DNA from: Nocardia vermiculata NBRC 100427
Lineage (GTDB): Bacteria; Actinomycetota; Actinomycetes; Mycobacteriales; Mycobacteriaceae
Direction: 5' to 3'
Length of the DNA stretch: 64,000 nt
Assembly (NCBI RefSeq): GCF_001613265.1
Contig: NZ_BDCA01000006.1
Location: 1-64,000, forward strand
The translations under genes were made by a program, and so were the position numbers. Shown one piece after another: positions 42,682 through 64,000 of the stretch (position 1 is its first letter; each line of letters starts with the position of its first letter). The notes under the pieces are model-generated. The model did not search any database, was not told the DNA's origin, and worked only from the letters and a program-made list of their open reading frames with translations.

Positions 42682-44227
42682 TATCGAAACTATCTGCGCT
42701 GCAAGCGACATCAAAGGGTTCATCGGGCCCGGCGGCCTCGACCGAGACAGCACCCGCAGACTGTTGGGGCAGGTGATCGATGTCGGGCTTGCGTTCAAGT
42801 ACCGGCGGCGGTTCATGCTCCCTCGCGATGGTGTCACGCTCGATTCGATCGCGGTCGATGCCCTGCCGTGGGCGGGTTGCGATCTGGGTGAGGTGCTGTC
42901 ACAGCTGGAGAGCAGGTATCTCCCGACAATGCCGAACTTCGCGTCGCCGATGTTCGCCGGCTTTCCGGATGCGGGTAACAATCTTGCCGCGGTGGCGGGG
43001 GCCGTTCTCGGTGAGTTGATCGACGTGAACCTCATCAACGCGGATTTCTGCTCTCGTGGGGCGACGGAGATGGAGATTGCGCTCATACGGTGGCTGCGCG
43101 AGCTTGTGGGCTTCGAAGTACCTCCACGGCCACCCAGGACGGCGTCGGAGGTCGGCGGAATCCCGACCACGGGAGGCACCGGCGCGAACTTCGGGGCCGT
43201 GCTCATGGCCCGCGAGCGCGCCTTCCCCGGTTGCCGGGAGGTCGGACTGCCCTCGTGCGCCAGACCAGTGATCGTGCTTCCCGAGGGGATCGGGCACTAT
43301 ACGATCGCCGCAGCCGCGGCCTGGGCCGGGCTCGGAAACACTGCCGTCGCACATCATGCGGTGCGGGACTATCGTTACGACCTCATCGAACTGGACCGAC
43401 GACTGCACGATGCTCGTGCGGCCGGTCAGCAGGTGATCATGGCGGTCTGTTACGCCGGGGACAGTCGGACTATGGCGATCGAGAACCTGTCAGAATTCGC
43501 TGAGGTCGTGCGCCGCCACTACCCGGATGCCTGGTTGCACTGCGACGGTTGCCACGGGACGAGCCTACTGTTCTCCGATCGGCATCGATCCCGGTTGGAC
43601 GGACTCGAGTGCTTCGACTCGGTGATGCTCGATCCGCACAAGGTGTTGAGCGTGCCTTACACCAATTCCTTCCTGCTGCTGCGTTCGCCCCGTGATGCGC
43701 AGCTGGTCGCGACGGAGTCCGAACTCATTCTGCGGCAGGCACGTTCGTTCGGGCAGATCACGCCGGCGACCGGTAGCCGGTCGTTTCAGAGTCTTCGGAC
43801 GTGGATGCTGCTGAAGTCCCTCGGCGTCGAGGGAGTTGGGCGCATGATCGAAGCACGTATCGACGCCGCGAATCGCTTTGCCCACCTGGTCGACGAGCAT
43901 CCGGGGTTCGTTCGGCTCAATGACGTCAGCATCAATTCGGTGGCTTTCACAGTGGTCCCGCCAGGTGCGCGAATTCCGTTCGACGTCGAGACCGCGGGCC
44001 GCTCGGCCGCGCTCACGACGCGCGCATACGAGCGGATGCTCGCTGACGGTGCGATGTATCTGCACAGTTTCGTTTTGCCGGACTCGGGAAACCGGCTCGG
44101 TCTCGGTCGTGATCACTCGCATCCTGTGCTGCGGTTCATGTCCGGTAACAGCCTGATCAGGGAGAAGGATCTGGCTGCCCTGCTCGATGCCACGGTGGAC
44201 TACATCGGTGACGGGAGGGTCGGGTGA
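42674..44227 (+). CDS. PLP-dependent group II decarboxylase-like protein
   Basis: Fold-type I PLP enzyme of 517 residues in the group II amino-acid decarboxylase family (Glu, Tyr/aromatic, diaminobutyrate decarboxylases). The cofactor lysine is K323 in MLDPHKVLSVPY, and the cofactor aspartate lies in DAWLHCDGCHGTSLLF. Further signatures are MPNFASPMFAGFPDAGNNLA, GGIPTTGGTGANFGAVLMAR and GSRSFQSLRTWMLLKSLGVE. The usual HVDAA reads HCDGC, so the substrate pocket differs from well-known members. The start ATG overlaps ORF C by 8 bases; its stop overlaps the nucleotidyltransferase start (GTGA). It probably forms an amine from an amino acid, or catalyses a related PLP reaction, within this operon. 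Confidence 0.85.
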   Translation: MTDIETICAASDIKGFIGPGGLDRDSTRRLLGQVIDVGLAFKYRRRFMLPRDGVTLDSIAVDALPWAGCDLGEVLSQLESRYLPTMPNFASPMFAGFPDAGNNLAAVAGAVLGELIDVNLINADFCSRGATEMEIALIRWLRELVGFEVPPRPPRTASEVGGIPTTGGTGANFGAVLMARERAFPGCREVGLPSCARPVIVLPEGIGHYTIAAAAAWAGLGNTAVAHHAVRDYRYDLIELDRRLHDARAAGQQVIMAVCYAGDSRTMAIENLSEFAEVVRRHYPDAWLHCDGCHGTSLLFSDRHRSRLDGLECFDSVMLDPHKVLSVPYTNSFLLLRSPRDAQLVATESELILRQARSFGQITPATGSRSFQSLRTWMLLKSLGVEGVGRMIEARIDAANRFAHLVDEHPGFVRLNDVSINSVAFTVVPPGARIPFDVETAGRSAALTTRAYERMLADGAMYLHSFVLPDSGNRLGLGRDHSHPVLRFMSGNSLIREKDLAALLDATVDYIGDGRVG

Positions 44228-44922
44228 GGAACGCCAATCATCGGGCCTGTACCGAGGCACTGGATGCGATGCGGTGCGCCGCGCTGGAGGTGTTGCCGGC
44301 GCATTGCCCTCGCGCGGTGGTGATCTACGGGTCCTTCGGGCGGATGCGACAGAAGGCGTCATCGGATGTAGATGTGCTGGTGATAGGCGAGTACAGCACT
44401 CGTGCACTGCGACGGTTGACCGATGCCATTATCGCCTACAGCCGCGAGCGGGGCCTCGCGCTCGACGAGGAGGTGCCTTACGCCAACAAGGTCCTGGTCG
44501 ACTGGGAGGAGTTGGAAAGCGCTGGGTCCTGCTCGGTGTTCTCCGGCAGCCCGCGCCTGGTTCCGGTCCGTCGGCATCCGGATTTCCTCGCATCGAAGTA
44601 CATGCGGGCGAGGCTGTTCGTCACCGGCGTTCTGGCGCAGAGAACTCTGGCGTGGAGCGAGGACGTTACCCGTCTGGAAGCGGTTCGCGCCCGCGCCCAG
44701 GCAGGGCTGGTGTTGGCTGCGGTCGATGATCTGCGAGCGCTCGAGGTGGAGGTCGACGAGGACGCTGTGGTCGAATACCTGATGGGACAGGGGGTCTCCA
44801 GCGACGATTGGCTCGGCTTCGAGCCGGACCCGGCGACCTTGCGACACGTGCAGGCGTTCGTAGAACGCACGCTGCGAGCCAACCTGCTGACGTCCACGCC
44901 GAGGGGTGGGACCGATGAGTAG
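44224..44922 (+). CDS. nucleotidyltransferase (Pol beta/MNT-like)
   Basis: Protein of 232 residues with the Pol-beta-type nucleotidyltransferase motif [21 protein letters not shown]36-S37 and the metal-binding pair D48/D50. The C-terminal half (about 115-230) is helical ([40 protein letters not shown]), like the substrate or HEPN-type helical domain that accompanies such enzymes. It could adenylylate a small molecule (as aminoglycoside nucleotidyltransferases do) or a protein (as MNT antitoxins do). The GTG start overlaps the decarboxylase stop; its TAG lies 67 bases before the MetRS start, or overlaps it by 8 if the longer start is used. Confidence 0.8.
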   Translation: MRNANHRACTEALDAMRCAALEVLPAHCPRAVVIYGSFGRMRQKASSDVDVLVIGEYSTRALRRLTDAIIAYSRERGLALDEEVPYANKVLVDWEELESAGSCSVFSGSPRLVPVRRHPDFLASKYMRARLFVTGVLAQRTLAWSEDVTRLEAVRARAQAGLVLAAVDDLRALEVEVDEDAVVEYLMGQGVSSDDWLGFEPDPATLRHVQAFVERTLRANLLTSTPRGGTDE

Positions 44923-44989
44923 GATCGGCCCGTCCGTCGGCGTGGTCAGCACGTCGGCACCGCACATCGAGCCGAGGGGAAACGTCACG

Positions 44990-46714
44990 ATGCCGAGGCA
45001 TCTCATCACCAGCGCCCTGCCCTACATCAACGGAGTCAAGCATCTGGGCAATCTGGTGGGTTCGATGCTTCCGGCCGACGTGTACGCCCGATATATGCGC
45101 GCGCGGGGGCATGAAGTCCTGTTCGTCTGTGCGACAGACGAACACGGCACCCCCGCAGAACTTGCCGCCGCCGCAGCCGGGGTGAATGTCGCCGACTTCT
45201 GTGCCCAGGCACACGCGACTCAAAAGGCGATCTATGACGGATTCGGTTTGTCGTTCGACGTCTTCGGCCGGACCTCCTCGCCGCAGAATGTGGAGATCAC
45301 ACAGCATTTCGCCCGCAAGCTGTTCGACAACGGGTTTATCGAAGAACGCCCGGTCACTCAGGTGTACTCCGCTGCCGACGGCCGGTTCTTGCCCGACCGC
45401 TATGTCACCGGCACCTGCCCGCACTGCGGTTATGAGCGTGCCCGCGGTGACCAGTGTGAGAACTGCACACGCCTGCTGGACCCGACCGATCTGCTCGATC
45501 CTCGTTCGGCGATCAGTGGCTCCGCCGATCTCGAGGTGCGTGAGACGAGCCATCTGTTCCTGTTGCAGTCCAAGCTTCAACCCGAGGTCGAGGAGTGGAT
45601 CGACCGCGTTGGCAGTCGATGGCCGCAGTTGGCGTCGTCTATTGCCCGTAAGTGGCTCGCTGAAGGTCTGCGCGATCGTGCGATCACTCGTGATCTCGAC
45701 TGGGGTGTGCCGGTTCCGGCTGACACGTGGCTTGATCTGGCTGCGGCCGGAAAGGTCTTCTACGTCTGGTTCGACGCCCCGATCGGTTACCTGGCCGCCA
45801 CCAAGGAATGGTCCGACGCCGATCCGAGCCGTTCGGACTGGAAGAGCTGGTGGTACGACGCCGGCGACGTTCACTACACGGAGTTCATGGGCAAAGACAA
45901 CGTCCCCTTCCATACCGTCATGTTCCCCGCCACCGAGTTGGGGGTCCGTGAGCCCTGGAAGATGGTCGACTACATCAAGTCCTTCAGTTGGCTGAACTAC
46001 TACGGCGGCAAATTCTCCACCTCCGAGCACCGGGGAATCTTCACCGACGACGCATTGAACATGCTGCCTGCCGACTACTGGCGCTACTTCATGATCAGCA
46101 ACGCACCCGAATCGGACGACGTCAGCTTCACTTGGGAACTGTTCGCCACCCAAACCAATAAGGATCTCGCCGACGTCCTCGGGAACTTCGTCAACAGGGT
46201 GCTGACCTTCTGCGCCAAGAAGTTCGGCGACACCCTGCCTGCGGGGTCGTCTCCCGGTCCAGCAGAACAAGACCTCGGCCGGCGGCTCGCACAGTTGCTC
46301 GCCGAATACGAACACCACCTCGACGAGATAGAACTACGCAAGGCCACCGCCACCTTGCGCGCGATGTGGAGCCTGGCCAACGAGTACATCAATGACAAAG
46401 CCCCCTGGTCCCAGATAAAAGCAGATCCCGACGCCGCTGCACTCACGCTGCGGACCGCCGCCAACCTGATCTTTCTGTTCGGGATAATCTCCGAACCGAT
46501 CATCCCGAGTACCGCTGCGACGCTTCGTAATCTGTGGCAGCAACCCGCGGTTGGTCTCGATGGCATCGGCTGGCCGGAGCAGCACGATATCGAAGCCCTG
46601 GCCTGGTTGCCGCCGGGAACTGAATTTGCCGTACCACCCGTGTTGTTCGCGAAGATCACCGACGACCAGGTGTCGTCATGGCGCGAGCAGTTCGGCTCCG
46701 ACCAGGCGCGGTAG
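44990..46714 (+). CDS. auxiliary methionyl-tRNA synthetase
   Basis: Class I aminoacyl-tRNA synthetase of 574 residues that charges tRNA with methionine. HIGH motif HLGN (18-21) in [20 protein letters not shown]; zinc knuckle [17 protein letters not shown] (C143, C146, C156, C159); KMSKS region [13 protein letters not shown] (341-345); helical anticodon domain from about 400. It differs strongly from the housekeeping mycobacterial type (Rv1007c-like, with KMSKS), so it is probably a second, acquired copy. The start at 44990 gives the family N-terminus [15 protein letters not shown] and has GAGGGG ten bases upstream. An ATG at 44915, overlapping the preceding stop, would add 25 low-complexity residues. 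Resistance or tRNA-dependent biosynthesis are possible roles. Confidence 0.88.
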   Translation: MPRHLITSALPYINGVKHLGNLVGSMLPADVYARYMRARGHEVLFVCATDEHGTPAELAAAAAGVNVADFCAQAHATQKAIYDGFGLSFDVFGRTSSPQNVEITQHFARKLFDNGFIEERPVTQVYSAADGRFLPDRYVTGTCPHCGYERARGDQCENCTRLLDPTDLLDPRSAISGSADLEVRETSHLFLLQSKLQPEVEEWIDRVGSRWPQLASSIARKWLAEGLRDRAITRDLDWGVPVPADTWLDLAAAGKVFYVWFDAPIGYLAATKEWSDADPSRSDWKSWWYDAGDVHYTEFMGKDNVPFHTVMFPATELGVREPWKMVDYIKSFSWLNYYGGKFSTSEHRGIFTDDALNMLPADYWRYFMISNAPESDDVSFTWELFATQTNKDLADVLGNFVNRVLTFCAKKFGDTLPAGSSPGPAEQDLGRRLAQLLAEYEHHLDEIELRKATATLRAMWSLANEYINDKAPWSQIKADPDAAALTLRTAANLIFLFGIISEPIIPSTAATLRNLWQQPAVGLDGIGWPEQHDIEALAWLPPGTEFAVPPVLFAKITDDQVSSWREQFGSDQAR

Positions 46715-46732
46715 GGCACCCACCTCGTGCGT

Positions 46733-47929
46733 TCACCGCTTCGTGGCCAGTACTGTCGCAAGCCCTTGCTGCAGGTCCTCGACGAAATATTCGGGGGCTT
46801 CCAGTGACGGGAAGTGTCCCCCGTGCTCGGGTTCGCTCCAGTGGACGATCCGCCGGTACCGTTGCTGCGCCCACGGGCGGGGGCATTTCTCGACGTCGCG
46901 GGGGTAGGCGGTGATTGCCGCCGGAACGTCCACTCGCAGTTCGGGATCGAGGGCGTTGTGACTTTCGTGGTAAATGCGCGCTGCGGACGCGCCGGTCCGG
47001 GTCAGCCAGTACAGGGTGACGTTGTCGAGGATACGGTCCACCGAGATCGTCTCGAACGGGCTGTCTTCGGTGTCGCTCCACTCGGCGAACTTGTCGAGGA
47101 TCCAGGCGAGCAACCCGACCGGTGAATCGACGAGTGAGTAGCCGATGGTCTGTGGCCGCGTCGCCTGCTGTTTCGCATACGCCGCGCGGTGGCGCCAGAA
47201 GTCGCGGGTTTCGGCGACCCATGCCCGCTCGGTCGCTGTGAGACCGTCTGTGCTCAGTCCGGGTGGTCCTTCGACGAAGGTGGTGTGGATGCCGAGGACC
47301 TGCGCCGGGAATCTGCCGCCGAGCACCGTGGTGATGTTGCCGCCCCAGTCTCCGCCGTGGGCGGCGAACCGGTCGTAGCCGAGTCTGTACATCAGTTCCA
47401 CCCATGCGGCCGCGATCTTTTCGGTGCCCCACCCGGTGGTGGCCGGTTTGTCGCTGTAGCCGAAGCCCGGTAGCGACGGCACCACGACGTGGAATGCCGG
47501 CGCGTCGGCCCGTTTCGGGTCTGTCAGTTCATCCATGACGTCGATGAACCGGACGACGCTGTCCGGCCAGCCGTGCGTCAAGAGCAGCGGAGTGGCGTCT
47601 GCGCGCGCGGATCGGCGGTGCAGGAAGTGGATGCCGAGATCGTCGATGGTGGTGCGGTATTGGCCGATCCGGTCGAGGCGTTGTTCGAAGGCCCGCCAGT
47701 CGTATTCGGTGCGCCAGTAGTTCACGACTTCGACGAGGTCGGTGAGCGGAACACCCTGTCCCCATCGGCGGGAGCCGCGCTCGGTGCGGTCGAGGGTCTC
47801 GGCCTCGGGTAGCCGAGCCGCGGCCAGTCGGGCACGTAGCTCGTCGAGTTCGGCGTCGGGTGCGTGGGTTTCGAAGGTGTGTATCCCGGCGGAGGTGGGT
47901 TCCGGATCGAAGTTGCCGAGTGCAGTCAT
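46733..47929 (-). CDS. epoxide hydrolase family protein
   Basis: Alpha/beta hydrolase of 398 residues that opens epoxides to diols, with an N-terminal epoxide-hydrolase lid (EHN) domain: FETHAPDAELDELRARLAAA, EVVNYWRTEYDWRAFEQRLD. The core has the oxyanion motif LLLTHGWPDSVVRF, nucleophile Asp in AAHGGDWGGNITT, and the catalytic His in PEHGGHFPSLEAPEYFVED. The start ATG at 47929 has AGGAG five bases upstream; the in-frame extension past it would cover the CGNR gene on the other strand and is rejected. It is divergent from the CGNR regulator, which may control it, and convergent with the MetRS gene (18-base gap). Confidence 0.88.
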   Translation of the reverse strand: MTALGNFDPEPTSAGIHTFETHAPDAELDELRARLAAARLPEAETLDRTERGSRRWGQGVPLTDLVEVVNYWRTEYDWRAFEQRLDRIGQYRTTIDDLGIHFLHRRSARADATPLLLTHGWPDSVVRFIDVMDELTDPKRADAPAFHVVVPSLPGFGYSDKPATTGWGTEKIAAAWVELMYRLGYDRFAAHGGDWGGNITTVLGGRFPAQVLGIHTTFVEGPPGLSTDGLTATERAWVAETRDFWRHRAAYAKQQATRPQTIGYSLVDSPVGLLAWILDKFAEWSDTEDSPFETISVDRILDNVTLYWLTRTGASAARIYHESHNALDPELRVDVPAAITAYPRDVEKCPRPWAQQRYRRIVHWSEPEHGGHFPSLEAPEYFVEDLQQGLATVLATKR

Positions 47930-47969
47930 GGGATCTCCTGGTTTCGCGGCACCGGCCACTGCGGATCGA

Positions 47970-48029
47970 GAACCGGCTATGACGGTTCTAACATGGCTGT
48001 GGGACGACCGGCAACCAGCTATGGTGGTT
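47970..48029. promoter_or_regulatory. twin operator-like repeats between epoxide hydrolase and CGNR genes
   Basis: Two related copies, GAACC-9-GGTTC (47970-47988) and AACC-9-GGTT (48013-48029), share GCTATG and a following CATGGCTG. Their centres are about 42 bases apart, close to four helical turns. The second copy overlaps TATGGT, a -10-like element six bases before the CGNR ATG. Confidence 0.5.
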
Positions 48030-48031
48030 CC

Positions 48032-48607
48032 ATGGCTGGTGAGTTTCCCGAATTCCGCCTCGGTAGCGTGCTGGCGACGAGCTTCACGGCGACATTGACG
48101 GAGCGTTGCGGCGACCCCGTGGAGCGCATTCCCACGCCGCAGCGATGCGTCGACTGGCTGGCCGTGAACGGTCTCGCGGTGCCGTCGTGCACCGCCGCCC
48201 AGCTCGAACTGGCTCGTGAGTTGCGGGAGTCGGTTCACCTCGCCGCGACAGCGGCCGCGGTCCACGACGCTCCCCCGGCGTCCGCGGTCGACGTCATCAA
48301 CGACTGCAGCATCCGGGGTGGGGCCGCGGCCGTCCTGACCTCCGACGGCAATCGTGAATGGCGGCTCGGCTCGACGACCGGTGTGGACGATGCGTTGGGT
48401 GTGATCGCCGGGGACGCGATCAGCATCCTGTCCGGCGAGCGTGACGGCAGGTTGGCGTTGTGCGCGTCGCCGACCTGCCGGGCGGCGTTCTTCGACACCA
48501 GCCGCAGCCGCACCCGCAGATGGTGTGAGATGAATACGTGCGGGAACCGCCAGAAGAAGGCACGCTTCCACGCCAATCAACGCCAGGCCACCGGCTCGGC
48601 GCCATGA
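48032..48607 (+). CDS. CGNR zinc-finger domain protein
   Basis: Protein of 191 residues. The N-terminal two thirds match the ABATE-type region of the family (DWLAVNGLAVPSCTAAQLEL, AVDVINDCSIRGGAAAVLTS). The C-terminus has the CGNR zinc finger: LCASPTCRAAFFDTSRSRTR, RWCEMNTCGNRQKKARFHAN. Members are thought to be nucleic-acid-binding regulators. The start ATG at 48032 has no Shine-Dalgarno but a -10-like TATGGT six bases upstream, so a leaderless message is likely. Position suggests control of the divergent epoxide hydrolase and itself. Confidence 0.85.
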   Translation: MAGEFPEFRLGSVLATSFTATLTERCGDPVERIPTPQRCVDWLAVNGLAVPSCTAAQLELARELRESVHLAATAAAVHDAPPASAVDVINDCSIRGGAAAVLTSDGNREWRLGSTTGVDDALGVIAGDAISILSGERDGRLALCASPTCRAAFFDTSRSRTRRWCEMNTCGNRQKKARFHANQRQATGSAP

Positions 48608-48660
48608 GATCGGTTATGTGAACAGCAGCAGTGGTTCCCGGCCGGATATCGGCTACTCCC

Positions 48661-49074
48661 CTATTTCTTCTTCGACCGCAGTCCGTCGAGCAGCAGGGTC
48701 AGCCCGCCGCCGAGCAGCCACGTGTCCTTGGCGAGCGCCAGCCCGTCTTCGGTGGGTTTCGGGGAGCCTTCTTCGTGCATGCCGGGCGTTTTCCAGTACA
48801 GCGCCGTCAGTCCCCCACCGAATGCGGTGAGCGCGGCACCTGCGATCACCGGCGGGACGAGTGGGGTGAGCAGGACCGCGCCGATGGAGATTTCGGCGGT
48901 CGACAGTGCCTTGCCGAAGGTGGCCGGCTCCCATTTCTGCACGAACGGGAAGACCTGCGCCGCGGCGCCCTGCAGGGATTGTGCGGCTTCTTCGGGGAGG
49001 CGGCGTTTGCCCAGCCCGGAGTTGAGGATGAAGGCCCCGGTCGCGGCGCGCAGCGGGAGGTGGTGAATTCGCAC
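48661..49074 (-). CDS. DoxX-like membrane protein
   Basis: Membrane protein of 137 residues resembling small DoxX-family proteins, whose function is mostly unknown (some belong to oxidoreductase complexes). It begins with RIHHLPLRAATGAFILNSGL, then FPFVQKWEPATFGKALSTAE and helices ISIGAVLLTPLVPPVIAGAA, LTAFGGGLTALYW and TWLLGGGLTLLLDGL, ending RSKKK. The start is GTG at 49074 with AGGAG seven bases upstream. It lies downstream of the large NRPS by 188 bases on the same strand. The C-terminal LLLDGLRSKKK resembles the end of the LOG-family protein at 40031. Confidence 0.75.
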   Translation of the reverse strand: MRIHHLPLRAATGAFILNSGLGKRRLPEEAAQSLQGAAAQVFPFVQKWEPATFGKALSTAEISIGAVLLTPLVPPVIAGAALTAFGGGLTALYWKTPGMHEEGSPKPTEDGLALAKDTWLLGGGLTLLLDGLRSKKK

Positions 49075-49262
49075 GGTGTGTCTCCTATCGGTCCGGGTCG
49101 GGCGAGCGGCGGATCGGGTCCGGCGGAGGCGTACCCGCTGATCGGTTCCCCAATCGCCCGCATGGTCCGCGCACCGGCGAATACTGCCGTGGATTTCCGG
49201 CGGGCACGCCTTATCGGCCAGTGTTCCCCAGAACCGATGGCCGGTGAAGGCTCCACGCCGGG

Positions 49263-64000
<14,738 letters not shown>

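Noticed and set aside
46010..46024. KFSTS instead of KMSKS in MetRS as evidence of an inactive enzyme
   Set aside because: KFSTS-type variants occur in other MetRS lineages as I recall, and HLGN and the zinc knuckle are intact, so loss of activity is not supported.

Overview
The window is high-GC actinobacterial chromosome, most likely Nocardia or a close relative in the Nocardiaceae. The evidence is a mycothiol gene (mshC), an order around lppL, pyrD, a histidine phosphatase, a DUF3090 gene, a SCO1664-family gene and mshC that I recall from Mycobacterium tuberculosis (Rv2139 to Rv2130c), a monooxygenase resembling nocardial rifampicin monooxygenase, DtxR/IdeR-type iron regulation, and GTG/TTG starts with many 1-8 nt stop/start overlaps. 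No tRNA, rRNA, CRISPR array or insertion sequence was recognised.

Left part (1-14,200): the lppL - DUF5703 - pyrD operon (pyrD cut by the left edge), a divergent hypothetical gene, a lipoprotein/MMPL transporter pair, a haem-type ABC importer hmuTUV with a candidate iron box at its first codon, a degenerate aldo/keto reductase, then histidine phosphatase - DUF3090 - SCO1664 - mshC and a small membrane protein.

Middle (14,500-37,200): an unusual SRPBCC-thiolase-crotonase fusion; an operon of a 1334-residue Pls/PosA-type poly-amino-acid synthetase, an M1 metallopeptidase and a small acidic protein, with a divergent MHS-family transporter; a DmoA-type flavin monooxygenase opposite a five-domain peptide-type ABC importer encoded by four overlapping genes; a membrane Ser/Thr kinase; a phosphotransferase; a small Cys-rich membrane protein with a Gre-like factor; and a PucR regulator.

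Accessory part (37,500-49,100): a Nudix gene remnant, a TetR regulator with a Rox-like FAD monooxygenase and a 32-bp palindromic operator, then a block of lower apparent GC. This block has an HTH/TPR regulator with a LOG-family protein, facing a tightly overlapped operon of three tiny ORFs, a PLP group II decarboxylase, a Pol-beta-like nucleotidyltransferase and an auxiliary methionyl-tRNA synthetase. An epoxide hydrolase, a CGNR regulator with twin operator-like repeats, and a DoxX-like protein follow. I regard the decarboxylase/nucleotidyltransferase/MetRS operon as the best candidate for an undescribed system.

Right part (49,263-64,000): a giant non-ribosomal peptide synthetase on the minus strand, truncated at its N-terminus by the window edge: (E)-C-A-T-C-A-T-C-A-T-C-A-T-TE.
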